NCBI GenBank assembly: GCA_016845175.1
Contig: JAERTD010000026.1
Span: 212,278-276,277 of the forward strand
Direction: 5' to 3'
Length of the DNA: 64,000 nt
Source of the DNA: Bacteroidota bacterium
GTDB lineage: Bacteria; Bacteroidota; Bacteroidia; Bacteroidales; F082
A program made the translations under genes and the position numbers. A model generated the notes under the pieces. It searched no databases. It saw only the letters and a list, made by a program, of their open reading frames with translations, and was not told where the DNA came from. Below are positions 53,794 to 63,001 of the stretch, piece by piece (the first letter of the stretch is position 1; each line of letters begins with the position of its first letter).

Positions 53794-54552
53794 TTACTTC
53801 TTGTCCATTAGGTCTGCCAAAGCCAGGATTGTTCCCAGAGCGATTCCAAGTAGGGCTGCGAACAAAACCTGAAATTCTGCAGCTAACAGAAATGTAATGG
53901 TATGTGCTGGAATCCAGAAATATGGAATAGTTTTCATAAATACAAAATTCCATTGTACATCCCAGTTCAAATTTAATAAAATATTCCTGAAAGCTATAGG
54001 TCTAAATAGGCCTTTGACAGTACCACCGTTATTCACAATATGTATGTCGGTAATCTTATGAAAAGTCATCATAAGAGGTGCAAACATTATGTTCATTGTA
54101 ATACTGATACAGGCTGCAACAAATACCTTCTTAAAACTTAAAGTTCCAGCAAGAATAGTGTCTGCACCCGTCAACCCGCAATAGGATAAAAAGAGAGGAA
54201 CACCGCTGGCAAAAATTACAAATGCCATTTTTATGCTGAGTCCTAAGAAACCCCAAACGATGGCCCTTGGCAGTACACCGAATCCGGTTTCATAATAGTT
54301 TCCTGTTTTAATTCTTAATCCGATCAGTTCTCCAAGAGTTGCCAATAGAGCGAATTTAATGAAGGAGGCCAGCATACCATGTGATCGGGTGAAGGAAAGA
54401 TAAGATTCGAGAACTGTTTCGCTGATAGAAAAGACAGATATGGCTAATATGATGACACTCAATAGAGCGGCATCTGCCCAATTTAAGCCAGCTTTTCCCT
54501 TCCTGCTACTTAGCTTTGCTACTCCAACCGCACTTTCTTTCTCCCGCCTCAT
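53794..54552 (-). CDS. Mpv17-like membrane protein
   Basis: 252 residues with about five hydrophobic segments. The C-terminal part IPYFWIPAHTITFLLAAEFQVLFAALLGIALG resembles the Mpv17/PMP22 signature (W-x-P, then a membrane helix with F-x5-E/P-x2-R/Q-V), and the N-terminal third has a basic, Ser-rich segment before the first helix. Mpv17 proteins form membrane channels in eukaryotic organelles; bacterial members are poorly known. The match is by eye. It starts 12 nt after the stop of the acyl-CoA synthetase gene, so the two form an operon. Confidence 0.65.
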   Translation of the reverse strand: MRREKESAVGVAKLSSRKGKAGLNWADAALLSVIILAISVFSISETVLESYLSFTRSHGMLASFIKFALLATLGELIGLRIKTGNYYETGFGVLPRAIVWGFLGLSIKMAFVIFASGVPLFLSYCGLTGADTILAGTLSFKKVFVAACISITMNIMFAPLMMTFHKITDIHIVNNGGTVKGLFRPIAFRNILLNLNWDVQWNFVFMKTIPYFWIPAHTITFLLAAEFQVLFAALLGIALGTILALADLMDKK

Positions 54553-54564
54553 ATTAACTGCTAA

Positions 54565-56625
54565 CTAGTTTTTATCGATTCGAATCCTGGCATCAACTGC
54601 TGTTACCTGAGAGGGTTTGCCAAGCAAGGGGTTTAAATCTAATTCTGAGATTTCCGGAGCAGCTTCAACAAGCGCAGACAAGCGACAAATAATATCCACA
54701 AATAACTCCTCATTCACACCCTCCATGCCACGTGTGCCCTGTATGATTTTATAGCTTTTTAAATTTTTAATTTCTTCAGCTACCTCAGATGGATTAAGAG
54801 GTGACAATAATGCGCGCACATCCTTTAGTACTTCGATGAATACGCCTCCAAGTCCGAACAAAACCATATGTCCGAATTTTGCTTCTTTATTAACACCTGC
54901 AAAAAGCTCTGTTCCGCTAAGCATTGGCTGAGTCAACACGCCAATGGCATCAGGTATTTTCATCATACGACTAAACTCTGAAATGGCAGCCTCTTTATCT
55001 TTTATGTTTAATACCACGCCCCCTACATCCGATTTATGGATCGGGCCAACCACTTTCATTACCATTGGGAAACCAATTTCAGCCATGGCTGATCTCAGAG
55101 CCGTTTCTGATTGGCTCACCATTTCCTTTGCTCTGGATATACCAGAAGCATCCAGCAATTCCTGAACCTGTTTTGGCTGAAGATAGCCAGTATCGGCATT
55201 CTCAATAATTGACCTGATCGCAGAAATGTCAATTTCTAAGGTTTCATCTTTCTCATCTGCAGAGGCTTTGCTTTGATAAACTCTACACAGTGCATCTCCA
55301 AGGGCTACTTCATCAGGAAAAAATACCTGATCCTTTTCAATAAAAGCCTGAACTTCTCCTTTTGCCGTTAGGATAGATGGAAGGACAGGGTAAATGGGTT
55401 TGCGACTTGATTGTATTTTCTTTCCCAATAAATCGTAAACATCATAAATGTCTTGCAGCCCCGGGGTTCCAAAAATAACCACCATGGCATCGATCGTGTC
55501 AAATTCGTTGTTTACGGTATCAATGATAATTCCCAGCTGTTCTGCATTTCCTGTGGCCAGAAAATCAATGGGATTGGCAACAGATGAGCCCGGAAATAAT
55601 TGTTCTTTTAGAGCATCGGCACTTGCACCACTAATGGCAGGAACATCCAGCCCACCATTGGATAATGTGTCGGTGAGCATAACTGCTGGTCCACCGGCAT
55701 GGGTAATGATGGCAATATTCTTTCCCTTTAATTCGGGGTACATAAATACTGAAGCCACACTAATCAAATCTTCCCGGCCATAACACCTTACAATGCCAGC
55801 CTTTTTAAAAAGTGCGTTAACAGCTACATCCGGACTGGCAAGAGCTCCTGTATGTGAGGAAGCAGCACGACTTCCTGCTTCGGAGGAACCTGCTTTTATG
55901 GCAGCTATTTTACAACCCTTTTTAATTAGAGAAGAAGCATGCTTTAATAACATATCTGGTTTGTCAATGGTTTCCAGATAGAGGAGTTTCACCCTGGAGT
56001 CCGTTTCTGGGTCAAAAGATTCATCCATATGTTTCAGTACCTCTTCTACACCCATTTGCGCTGAATTCCCAACCGAATATACATTGGAAAAACGCAATCC
56101 GTTGGGAATGCCAGCTTCCATAATAAAGCAGGCAGTAGCCCCGGATCCGGAAATGAAATCACATCCGTCACTATCAAGCTTGGGAATGGGTTGCGTGAAG
56201 ATGCTATGGTGCTGTGGGGTAAGTATACCCACGCAATTGGGACCAATCAATGAACCATTCACTTTGTTGATGCTATCAACAACCTGGTCCTCCAATAATT
56301 TTCCTTCATGACTTTCCTCACTGAAACCTGCAGAAAGGATGATGAAAGCCCTGGTGTTTTTGTTTTCGGTAAGATAGGAGACCGTATCAGGGGTGTACTT
56401 TGCTGCTATGGCAATGATAGCCAGATCAGTATCAGGTAATTGTTCAGGACTTTTGAAACTTTGTATTCCCTGAACTTCGTCTTCTTTGGGGTTGATCACA
56501 TAGAGCTTGCCTTTAAAATCTCCATCAATCAGGTTTTTTAAAACTTTTCCTCCCGGCTTTCTTAAATCGTTGGAGGCACCTACAACAACGATGCTTTCAG
56601 GGTGGGTAAGCTGAGTTGTGATCAT
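54565..56625 (-). CDS. ADP-forming acyl-CoA synthetase (fused alpha-beta)
   Basis: 686 residues. N-terminal CoA-binding Rossmann domain (VVVGASNDLRKPGGKVLKNL), succinyl-CoA-ligase-like domain with the phospho-His loop SHTGALASPDVAV, and a C-terminal ATP-grasp domain (about 480-686; FPMVMKVVGPIHKSDVGGVVLNI, GLGGVFIEVLKDV). These enzymes make ATP from ADP, phosphate and acyl-CoA. With the Kor oxidoreductase and the aminotransferase in this window it could complete amino-acid fermentation; a protein-acetyltransferase relative (Pat) is excluded by the absence of a GNAT domain. Heads a two-gene operon with the Mpv17-like gene. Confidence 0.9.
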   Translation of the reverse strand: MITTQLTHPESIVVVGASNDLRKPGGKVLKNLIDGDFKGKLYVINPKEDEVQGIQSFKSPEQLPDTDLAIIAIAAKYTPDTVSYLTENKNTRAFIILSAGFSEESHEGKLLEDQVVDSINKVNGSLIGPNCVGILTPQHHSIFTQPIPKLDSDGCDFISGSGATACFIMEAGIPNGLRFSNVYSVGNSAQMGVEEVLKHMDESFDPETDSRVKLLYLETIDKPDMLLKHASSLIKKGCKIAAIKAGSSEAGSRAASSHTGALASPDVAVNALFKKAGIVRCYGREDLISVASVFMYPELKGKNIAIITHAGGPAVMLTDTLSNGGLDVPAISGASADALKEQLFPGSSVANPIDFLATGNAEQLGIIIDTVNNEFDTIDAMVVIFGTPGLQDIYDVYDLLGKKIQSSRKPIYPVLPSILTAKGEVQAFIEKDQVFFPDEVALGDALCRVYQSKASADEKDETLEIDISAIRSIIENADTGYLQPKQVQELLDASGISRAKEMVSQSETALRSAMAEIGFPMVMKVVGPIHKSDVGGVVLNIKDKEAAISEFSRMMKIPDAIGVLTQPMLSGTELFAGVNKEAKFGHMVLFGLGGVFIEVLKDVRALLSPLNPSEVAEEIKNLKSYKIIQGTRGMEGVNEELFVDIICRLSALVEAAPEISELDLNPLLGKPSQVTAVDARIRIDKN

Positions 56626-56718
56626 GGCTTTTAATTTTTGCGCAAAATTAGGAATTTCGAAAGGGCAAAAGCGCTTTTGAGAGAATTTAGAACCTTTCTT
56701 ATTTCAGAAAAAAAAAGA

Positions 56719-58509
56719 CTATTTGAGCATCACGCTAACGGCCACTACTCCGGGACCCACATTAGCCACCAACGCAGGGGAGGCATGCTGAATAAATTCA
56801 GCTTTCTTACCGGTCATTGCTTCAAGTTGACCTGCATACCATTGGGCTCCTTCACCATTTTTGGCATGTGAAATGGAGTAACCCCAGACATCCTTGCCCT
56901 CAATAAATTGTGCCATTTCTTTCATGACAATCTGCTGGCTTTGCTTTACGGTAAAAGGTTTGCCAAAGCTTTGTACATAGCCATCGTTGTTAACTTCCAA
57001 AATGGGTTTGAGTCCAAGTAATTTTCCAATGGTGCCCTGGGCTTTACCCACACGGCCACTTTTCAAAATGTATTTCAGCGTTCGGGAACTTACCAAAGTT
57101 CTGCTTCTGGAGGACCATTTTGGTATCAGGGCAACAATATCATCGTGAGAAAGACCTTCTTCCAGGGCTTTAGCCATTCTTATAACAAGCAATCCGAGCC
57201 CACTGGAGGCTCTATTGCTGTTTACTACATCAATTTTTTTACCAGTCAGCTCTGATACCTTGTTACCTGCATTCAAACCATTTTGCCATGTGCCGCTGAG
57301 CTTATTGCTGATATGGGTGCTGATGATACTATCGTAATGGGTAGCCAGATAGTTAAGCTTGTTATAGAATTCCTTGTAGGCAGGTTGCGAAGTTGATGGA
57401 TATACTGCAGATTCATCCATGAGGTTGTAAAACTGCTCAGGTTGCATGGTTACCCGGTCCAGATAGAAGGTCTCACCAAAGTGTACACTAACCGGAACCA
57501 CCTGAATCTGATGTTTCTCAATAATTTCCTCAGGGAGGTCACAAGTGGAATCCGTCACCAGACCAATTTTATATTTAGCATTGGAGGCCACTTCATTTTG
57601 CATGACCATATCATCTACTTTCTGAGAGGCTATGGATCCAATTTTTCCCAGTTGTACAAATAGATTCCAAGGAGTATCCGTATGAATATGTATCCTTATT
57701 TTATTGGGAGATCCGGCTACAACCATAGAGTCACCTTCATTCTTAATGATTTCTCTTATGGCCTCTTTATCAAGGTTTTTCCCGGTAATTAGTGCTTCCG
57801 TACAGTATCTGTAAGTCAATTCATCATGGCTGATGATATCCTCTTCAATCACTTCATCATTGGCAAGGGTGTCCATGCTTACCGTTTGACCAGTTTTGAA
57901 GAACTCCAACATACCTTCAAGAAAGACTACAAATCCCTTGGCTCCCGCATCCACCACATTGGCTTTTTTCAATACCTCCATTTGATTAGTGGTATTGGTT
58001 AAGGATTCGGATGCCTTTACAAATGCGTCAATTAACAATTTGATGAAGTCATCAATTTTATGTTTTACCTTATCCAGATGCTCAGCCCAATCCTTAATAA
58101 CGGATATCATAGTACCCTCTCTGGGATCAGCTATTGCTTCGTAGGCATACTTTACTGCCTTTTGCATACTGGCTGCAAAATCATCAATGGTGATGGTTTC
58201 GTTGCCCTTTATTTCATTGGAAAAACCATATAAAAATTGAGCAAATATGATTCCCGAATTACCTCTGGCACCTGTGAGTGCTGCATCAGCAATGGATACC
58301 GCTGATAATTTGAGGTTGTTATTGGGTGTTGCAATGTCGATGATGGACCGCATGGTGGAGGCCAGATTGGTTCCAGTATCCGCGTCGGCCACGGGAAAGA
58401 CATTGATTTTATTTATAAAACGCTGGTGTTCAAAAATTTTGTGGGCTCCAGACATGAAGCTTTGGTACAGTTGTTTTCCGTCAATCTCAGTGATTTTGGT
58501 TATCTTCAA
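56719..58509 (-). CDS. FakA-FakB fusion: fatty-acid kinase (DAK2 + DegV)
   Basis: 596 residues from a TTG at 58509. A longer frame starts with TTG at 58548, but that codon overlaps the -7 box TATTTTTG (58538-58545, minus), and no ATG occurs before residue 19, which would cut the DAK2 domain. The N-terminal DhaL/DAK2 kinase domain (about 8-205) shows INVFPVADADTGTNL with its Asp pair and ALTGARGNSGIIFAQFL; a middle FakA-type domain follows (about 220-310), then a DegV domain (315-596: IGLVTDSTCDLP, STHISNKLSGTWQNGL) that binds a fatty acid. In Gram-positive bacteria FakA and FakB are separate proteins that phosphorylate exogenous fatty acids. The fusion puts both in one chain. Confidence 0.88.
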   Translation of the reverse strand: MKITKITEIDGKQLYQSFMSGAHKIFEHQRFINKINVFPVADADTGTNLASTMRSIIDIATPNNNLKLSAVSIADAALTGARGNSGIIFAQFLYGFSNEIKGNETITIDDFAASMQKAVKYAYEAIADPREGTMISVIKDWAEHLDKVKHKIDDFIKLLIDAFVKASESLTNTTNQMEVLKKANVVDAGAKGFVVFLEGMLEFFKTGQTVSMDTLANDEVIEEDIISHDELTYRYCTEALITGKNLDKEAIREIIKNEGDSMVVAGSPNKIRIHIHTDTPWNLFVQLGKIGSIASQKVDDMVMQNEVASNAKYKIGLVTDSTCDLPEEIIEKHQIQVVPVSVHFGETFYLDRVTMQPEQFYNLMDESAVYPSTSQPAYKEFYNKLNYLATHYDSIISTHISNKLSGTWQNGLNAGNKVSELTGKKIDVVNSNRASSGLGLLVIRMAKALEEGLSHDDIVALIPKWSSRSRTLVSSRTLKYILKSGRVGKAQGTIGKLLGLKPILEVNNDGYVQSFGKPFTVKQSQQIVMKEMAQFIEGKDVWGYSISHAKNGEGAQWYAGQLEAMTGKKAEFIQHASPALVANVGPGVVAVSVMLK

Positions 58510-58608
58510 AACGGCGGTTTTAGTTAAACTGGGACGGCAAAAATACAAAAATTTGAAATTATGGTTTTTCTCACACCTTTGCCATATATCACAACCTAAA
58601 TCAGGAGC

Positions 58609-60816
58609 TTATAAACCAATCCTTAGTTCTGAAAAGAAACTGGAAGCCCTTACAATAACAACGGTTCCCAGGTCCTGGTATAGATAATCAGCTCTTTCGA
58701 TGAATTCCTGTTCCTTGCCCTCGGCCACATCAGCCATACCAAGGAAGGTCAGATCAGTGTGAACAGATTCCTCTTTGATAATCATATTGACAGGCTTTTT
58801 GGGAATTTCATTATTAATAATCCGGATTTCTGCATCGATACGCATATTGTCCAGCATTTCCTGTGCCTCCTTTACGATCTGTTTCTCTCTTTTATCCAGG
58901 CTATTGATAATCATTAAGCGTGTTTTGGCTCTTCGCCAATCAAATGAAATCCGAATGAATTTAATCAGGGATAGCATCAGGTTCCCGTTGTTTGATCCCC
59001 CCCGTAACCATATGTCAATTTGATTATAAGCCCCGAATCCTTTTTCGGTGTCATAATCCAGCAGTACGATGTTCAGGTCAAGGTCTGACAAAAACCGTAA
59101 CATACTTGAAAATCGTACCGGATCATCTGTTTTTCTTCCCCATCCCAGGACTACAGTATTGGGTTCCACACCTGAAAAACCATAGGTGGCCGAAATATTT
59201 TCAATACCCTTATAGATGTTGTTACACTCCTGACGTCTGGAAAACACGCCTTCATCATTCACACCTTCCTCTTCAGGAATGGCCTGATTGTGTTTTGGGA
59301 AAAGTACCTTATGACTTTCATTTAAGATCAGGTCGAAATTGGATATCATTCCCTGTTTGGCCACCAGATGTTTGCCAAATTCGATGAGGTGAGGGCGGTT
59401 TTTGGATCCACCGCTAAACAACAGGATATTGGGACGCCAGTTGCGTTCAGTAAGTCTTCGTTTGTTGAGTTCAGACAACATTTTCCTTAAAACTGAAGAC
59501 CGTACACTCAACCACACATCACCCATGTCGAGATGCAGTTTTCTCTTATTAATGAAATAATAAATCACAGCCAGGATGACCAGGGCAGCCACCATGGCAA
59601 TGAAATCAAGCTGTGACATGATAATGAAGCTGGCGAGAAAGCCGATAATGCCAACCCACATGGGTATGCGGAATGAAGGTCTGAAATCAGCACTAGCCCA
59701 CTTTTCCAATGCAAAGCTTAAATTAATAAACCCATAGGCTGTCAGATAGAACATGGATACTACGCCGGCGATAATATTTAAATCTCCAATAAGGATACCC
59801 AATTCAGATATTATAAAGGTAAATATGAGCGCATTTCTTGGTTCCTTGTTTTTTCCATGTCCCTTACCAATAATTTGGGGGACGATGCGATCCTGAGCGA
59901 TGGCTTGTATGATTCTGGGTCCACCTAGTATTCCACCCAATGCGGAAGATAATGTCGCTCCCCAGATACCCGCGATTACCAGTAAGGGAACCCAGGCAAT
60001 GAGCATCAGATAATTGTAATTATTCAACAGCAAATCCTGATCCACAAAGAAGTAGATGCAGATCGCCAGGCCAATATATACGATAAAACCTGTGAGAATA
60101 GCTAACAATGTTCCTTTTGGGATGTCCTTTTTAGGGTCTTTTAAATCACCTGACATGGCCACTCCGGCAGTAAATCCTGTAACCGCCGGGAAAAATATGG
60201 CAAATACCACTTCAAAGGAAAAATTGGAAAAAGGTGGTATGCTTTCAGCTACCGGTGTATCGCTCATTCCGTTGCCGTTAAGCAATCCAACAGCTATGGA
60301 TATCAGGGATAGGAATATGGCCGCCAGAATGACAAACTGTGCTTTTATGGCAAAGTTGGTGCTGATGAGGGCAATAATGACCAGGAAAATCAGGACAGCT
60401 GATCCCACAATTCGGATACTGTCTAAATCAACGGTCTCAATGCCTAGAAACGATCGTATGTCGTTAAGTGCGAGGAAGTTCTCTGTGAAACCTACTATAT
60501 AGAGTGATATACTTAAAGCGGTACCCACAAAAAGTGTAATTCCGATGGAACCTCCCATGGGCAAACCGAGTGATCGTGACAGGATATAGTAAATGCCTCC
60601 CGCCTCAATTTTTTTATCAGTAGCTATGGAAGAGATACTTAGTCCCGTAGTTACAGATATAATATGGGCAAGTATAATGATGGCTATGACACCCCAAAGT
60701 CCTGCTACCCCGGTAACCCAACCCAGACGCATATACATGATCACCCCCAAAATGGTTAAAATGGAAGGCGTAAATACTCCCGGAAAGGCTCCGAATTTTT
60801 TTGGTCCGCTACTCAT
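58609..60816 (-). CDS. SLC12-like cation-chloride/amino-acid transporter
   Basis: 735 residues. Twelve membrane segments (about 12-445) of the APC superfamily, starting FGAFPGVFTPSILTILGVIMYMRLGWV, which is the hallmark start of the Na-K-Cl cotransporter (SLC12) branch, with FFPAVTGFTAGVAMSGDLKDPKKDIPKGT in the TM6 region. A long cytoplasmic C-terminal domain (450-735) includes RPNILLFSGGSKNRP and a UspA-like segment. Predicted to move cations with chloride or an amino acid. Substrate uncertain. The plus-strand AI-2E gene starts 117 nt away in a divergent arrangement. Confidence 0.88.
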   Translation of the reverse strand: MSSGPKKFGAFPGVFTPSILTILGVIMYMRLGWVTGVAGLWGVIAIIILAHIISVTTGLSISSIATDKKIEAGGIYYILSRSLGLPMGGSIGITLFVGTALSISLYIVGFTENFLALNDIRSFLGIETVDLDSIRIVGSAVLIFLVIIALISTNFAIKAQFVILAAIFLSLISIAVGLLNGNGMSDTPVAESIPPFSNFSFEVVFAIFFPAVTGFTAGVAMSGDLKDPKKDIPKGTLLAILTGFIVYIGLAICIYFFVDQDLLLNNYNYLMLIAWVPLLVIAGIWGATLSSALGGILGGPRIIQAIAQDRIVPQIIGKGHGKNKEPRNALIFTFIISELGILIGDLNIIAGVVSMFYLTAYGFINLSFALEKWASADFRPSFRIPMWVGIIGFLASFIIMSQLDFIAMVAALVILAVIYYFINKRKLHLDMGDVWLSVRSSVLRKMLSELNKRRLTERNWRPNILLFSGGSKNRPHLIEFGKHLVAKQGMISNFDLILNESHKVLFPKHNQAIPEEEGVNDEGVFSRRQECNNIYKGIENISATYGFSGVEPNTVVLGWGRKTDDPVRFSSMLRFLSDLDLNIVLLDYDTEKGFGAYNQIDIWLRGGSNNGNLMLSLIKFIRISFDWRRAKTRLMIINSLDKREKQIVKEAQEMLDNMRIDAEIRIINNEIPKKPVNMIIKEESVHTDLTFLGMADVAEGKEQEFIERADYLYQDLGTVVIVRASSFFSELRIGL

Positions 60817-60883
60817 AAATATATTAGGCTAGAGACAAAGATTGTTATTTTTTCTTAATTACTATCTTTTTTTTTGATTCTCC

Positions 60884-60914
60884 TTTGAATCCTTTAATGT
60901 GAGATGTAATTTTG
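60884..60914 (+). promoter_or_regulatory. Promoter of the AI-2E family transporter gene
   Basis: TTTG (60884-60887), 19-nt spacer, TAATTTTG (60907-60914). Exact consensus; the GTG start is 20 nt past the -7 box, which supports that start over the internal ATG at 60973. Confidence 0.7.
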
Positions 60915-60933
60915 GCCCCCTAATTCCAATGCT

Positions 60934-62055
60934 GTGAAACCACTTAAACGAGAACTCCGCCTACCCTTACTCATGCGCCTGTCATTTGTCCTGCTTTTTT
61001 TCTGGCTGGCCTTTTTTATGCTCAATGAGTTCAGAAACTATTTGTACCCACTGGCGCTGGGAGTCTTATTTGCCTATTTGTTATATCCCATAGCCAGCTT
61101 TTTAGAAAGAAAGCGTTTCCCAAGGATATTGGCCAACATCATCAGTATATTGATTGGATTGTCCATTATTGGTGGCTTGACACTCTTGATATACAAACAG
61201 TTTCAGCTCTTCCTGGTCGACCTTCCCTTACTAAAGGAACGTGCAGCCCAAAATATCAATACCATATTCAGTAATATTGAGTCCCTTACAGGCATTGAAG
61301 CTAGTGATTTCATTGGTGGCGCCAAAACACTGGCCGAAGATGTGCTCAATAGTCCTGCCAACAATTTCTCGAGCACATTGGGGTCTACTTTCAGTGTGTT
61401 TTTCACCACCTTTATTATGCCGGTTTATGTATTCTTTCTGTTGTATTACAGGAATAAATTTAAACAGCTGGTCATGATGATGGTACCGGATGAAAAACAT
61501 GAATTGGCGGAGAGAATCATGGAGGATGTGAATAAAGTGGCTATTCGCTATATGACCGGAATATTTATTGTGGTTAGCATTTTAGTAGTCGTAAACTCTT
61601 TGGGGTTTGTTGTGATCGGTTTACATCATGCCCTACTGATGGGCCTTATTGCTGCACTAATGAACTTTATTCCCTATTATGGCACTATTATAGGTTATGC
61701 TTTCCCACTCTTCTTTTCCATTGTCATTATGGATTCACCAATCTATGCCTTTTTTGTATTCCTTCAATTCATTGTTATACAATTCACTGAAAACAATATA
61801 CTTACGCCAAATATTGTAGGTGCCCATGTGAACATCAATCCATTTATGATTATCCTGGGAATAACATTGGGGGGCTTTGTTTGGGGGTTGCCCGGAATGT
61901 TTATTGCCGTACCTGTTTTTGCTATGCTTAGGGTAGTAAGTGAGCATATCCCTAAATTAAAACCACTGGCATTTTTATTGGGACAAGAAGGCACCGAAGA
62001 GCATGCCATCAACAGGAATACCTTCAGTAAACTTATAAGGAAAAATAAAAAGTAA
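60934..62055 (+). CDS. AI-2E family transporter
   Basis: 373 residues from GTG. Eight hydrophobic segments; the first pair (LSFVLLFFWLAFFML, YLYPLALGVLFAYLLYPI) and the C-terminal block (NIVGAHVNINPFMIILGITLGGFVWGLPGMFIAVPVFAML) fit the AI-2E/YdiK/PerM family. The central loop about residues 85-150 is hydrophilic and amphipathic. Family members have been linked to autoinducer-2 release, cell-wall permeability and Na+/H+ antiport; no single function fits all. The GTG start is supported by the promoter position. Converges on the second EamA gene with 23 nt between them. Confidence 0.88.
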   Translation: MKPLKRELRLPLLMRLSFVLLFFWLAFFMLNEFRNYLYPLALGVLFAYLLYPIASFLERKRFPRILANIISILIGLSIIGGLTLLIYKQFQLFLVDLPLLKERAAQNINTIFSNIESLTGIEASDFIGGAKTLAEDVLNSPANNFSSTLGSTFSVFFTTFIMPVYVFFLLYYRNKFKQLVMMMVPDEKHELAERIMEDVNKVAIRYMTGIFIVVSILVVVNSLGFVVIGLHHALLMGLIAALMNFIPYYGTIIGYAFPLFFSIVIMDSPIYAFFVFLQFIVIQFTENNILTPNIVGAHVNINPFMIILGITLGGFVWGLPGMFIAVPVFAMLRVVSEHIPKLKPLAFLLGQEGTEEHAINRNTFSKLIRKNKK

Positions 62056-62078
62056 GAAACAAGGCAATGGTTTTACCA

Positions 62079-62993
62079 TCACTTTTTGCGATTCGAACCA
62101 TTAAGGTGTTGACTGAACATCTTCCAGTCTACCTGAGAGAGAAGTACCCCTATTAAAACAATACACATCCCAATCAGTTTGTTAAACTGAAAAATTTCAT
62201 CAAGTACTATATAGGAGGTAATTCCTGCGAAAACAGGTATTAAATTGGTGTAGATATTGGCCCTACTGATTCCCAGATATTTGATGGAGTAAGCAAAAAG
62301 GATATAGGCCAGCGAAGAAGCAAAAACTCCCAGCATGATGATGGAAACTATGGCCAGATTGCTGGGTTGGATATTGAAGAATTCATTTGCATCGAAAATG
62401 AGAAAAAAGGGTAAAAACAATAGGGCGCCAATGAGATTTTGCCAGGCAATGATCGTTAAAGGTTTATAGAGGCTGCTTAATTTCTTGAGGAATACAGAAT
62501 AAATAATAGCTGCTAATACCGCCATAAATAATAAAGCGAGTCCGATGGGTGAGGCACTCAAGCTAAAGTCCTTATTTAGAATAATAAACAACAAGCCGGC
62601 AAAACTGATAATTAAACCTATGATGTTAACAACACTTAGCTTCTCTTTAAATATGCGATAGGCCACAAAGGGTGTAAATACGGGAATGGTTGCAATAATT
62701 ATGGCACTTATGGATGCCGAAACCTTATCAAGACCATAATATTCTCCAAGAAAATACAGAAATGGGTTGAAGATGGCGCTGGCGAAAATAATTTTGTAGT
62801 GCTTCTTCTTGATTTTTTCCCATTGTTGGGTGAGCAATATGAAGATAAATAACACACTAAAGGAGACTAAAAGCCTTAGGAATATTGAGGTGAGTGGTGT
62901 GTAAAACTCAAATACAATCTTTGACCAAATATAAGACATGCCCCAGAACAGCATGGATACAAAGGCGGCGATATGTACAATAGACTTTTGCAC
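62079..62993 (-). CDS. EamA/DMT family transporter
   Basis: 304 residues from a GTG that lies 8 nt after the stop of the ICMT-like gene. Ten hydrophobic segments in two EamA repeats (about 5-135 and 150-292). First repeat: MLFWGMSYIWSKIVFEFYTPLTSIFLRLL. Metabolite exporter of unknown substrate. Operon partner of the ICMT-like gene. A weak hairpin (ATGGT-TTT-ACCAT) in the gap to the convergent AI-2E gene might act as a terminator. Confidence 0.85.
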   Translation of the reverse strand: MQKSIVHIAAFVSMLFWGMSYIWSKIVFEFYTPLTSIFLRLLVSFSVLFIFILLTQQWEKIKKKHYKIIFASAIFNPFLYFLGEYYGLDKVSASISAIIIATIPVFTPFVAYRIFKEKLSVVNIIGLIISFAGLLFIILNKDFSLSASPIGLALLFMAVLAAIIYSVFLKKLSSLYKPLTIIAWQNLIGALLFLPFFLIFDANEFFNIQPSNLAIVSIIMLGVFASSLAYILFAYSIKYLGISRANIYTNLIPVFAGITSYIVLDEIFQFNKLIGMCIVLIGVLLSQVDWKMFSQHLNGSNRKK

Positions 62994-63001
62994 TACTTAA
63001 G

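Noticed and set aside
58247..58687. Plus-strand open frame of 146 codons over the start of the FakA-FakB gene
   Set aside because: It is the antisense of a well-supported gene and has no family match or plausible start signal.
62070..62105. Terminator between AI-2E and the second EamA gene
   Set aside because: Only a 5-bp stem with an interrupted T-run; too weak to list as a feature.
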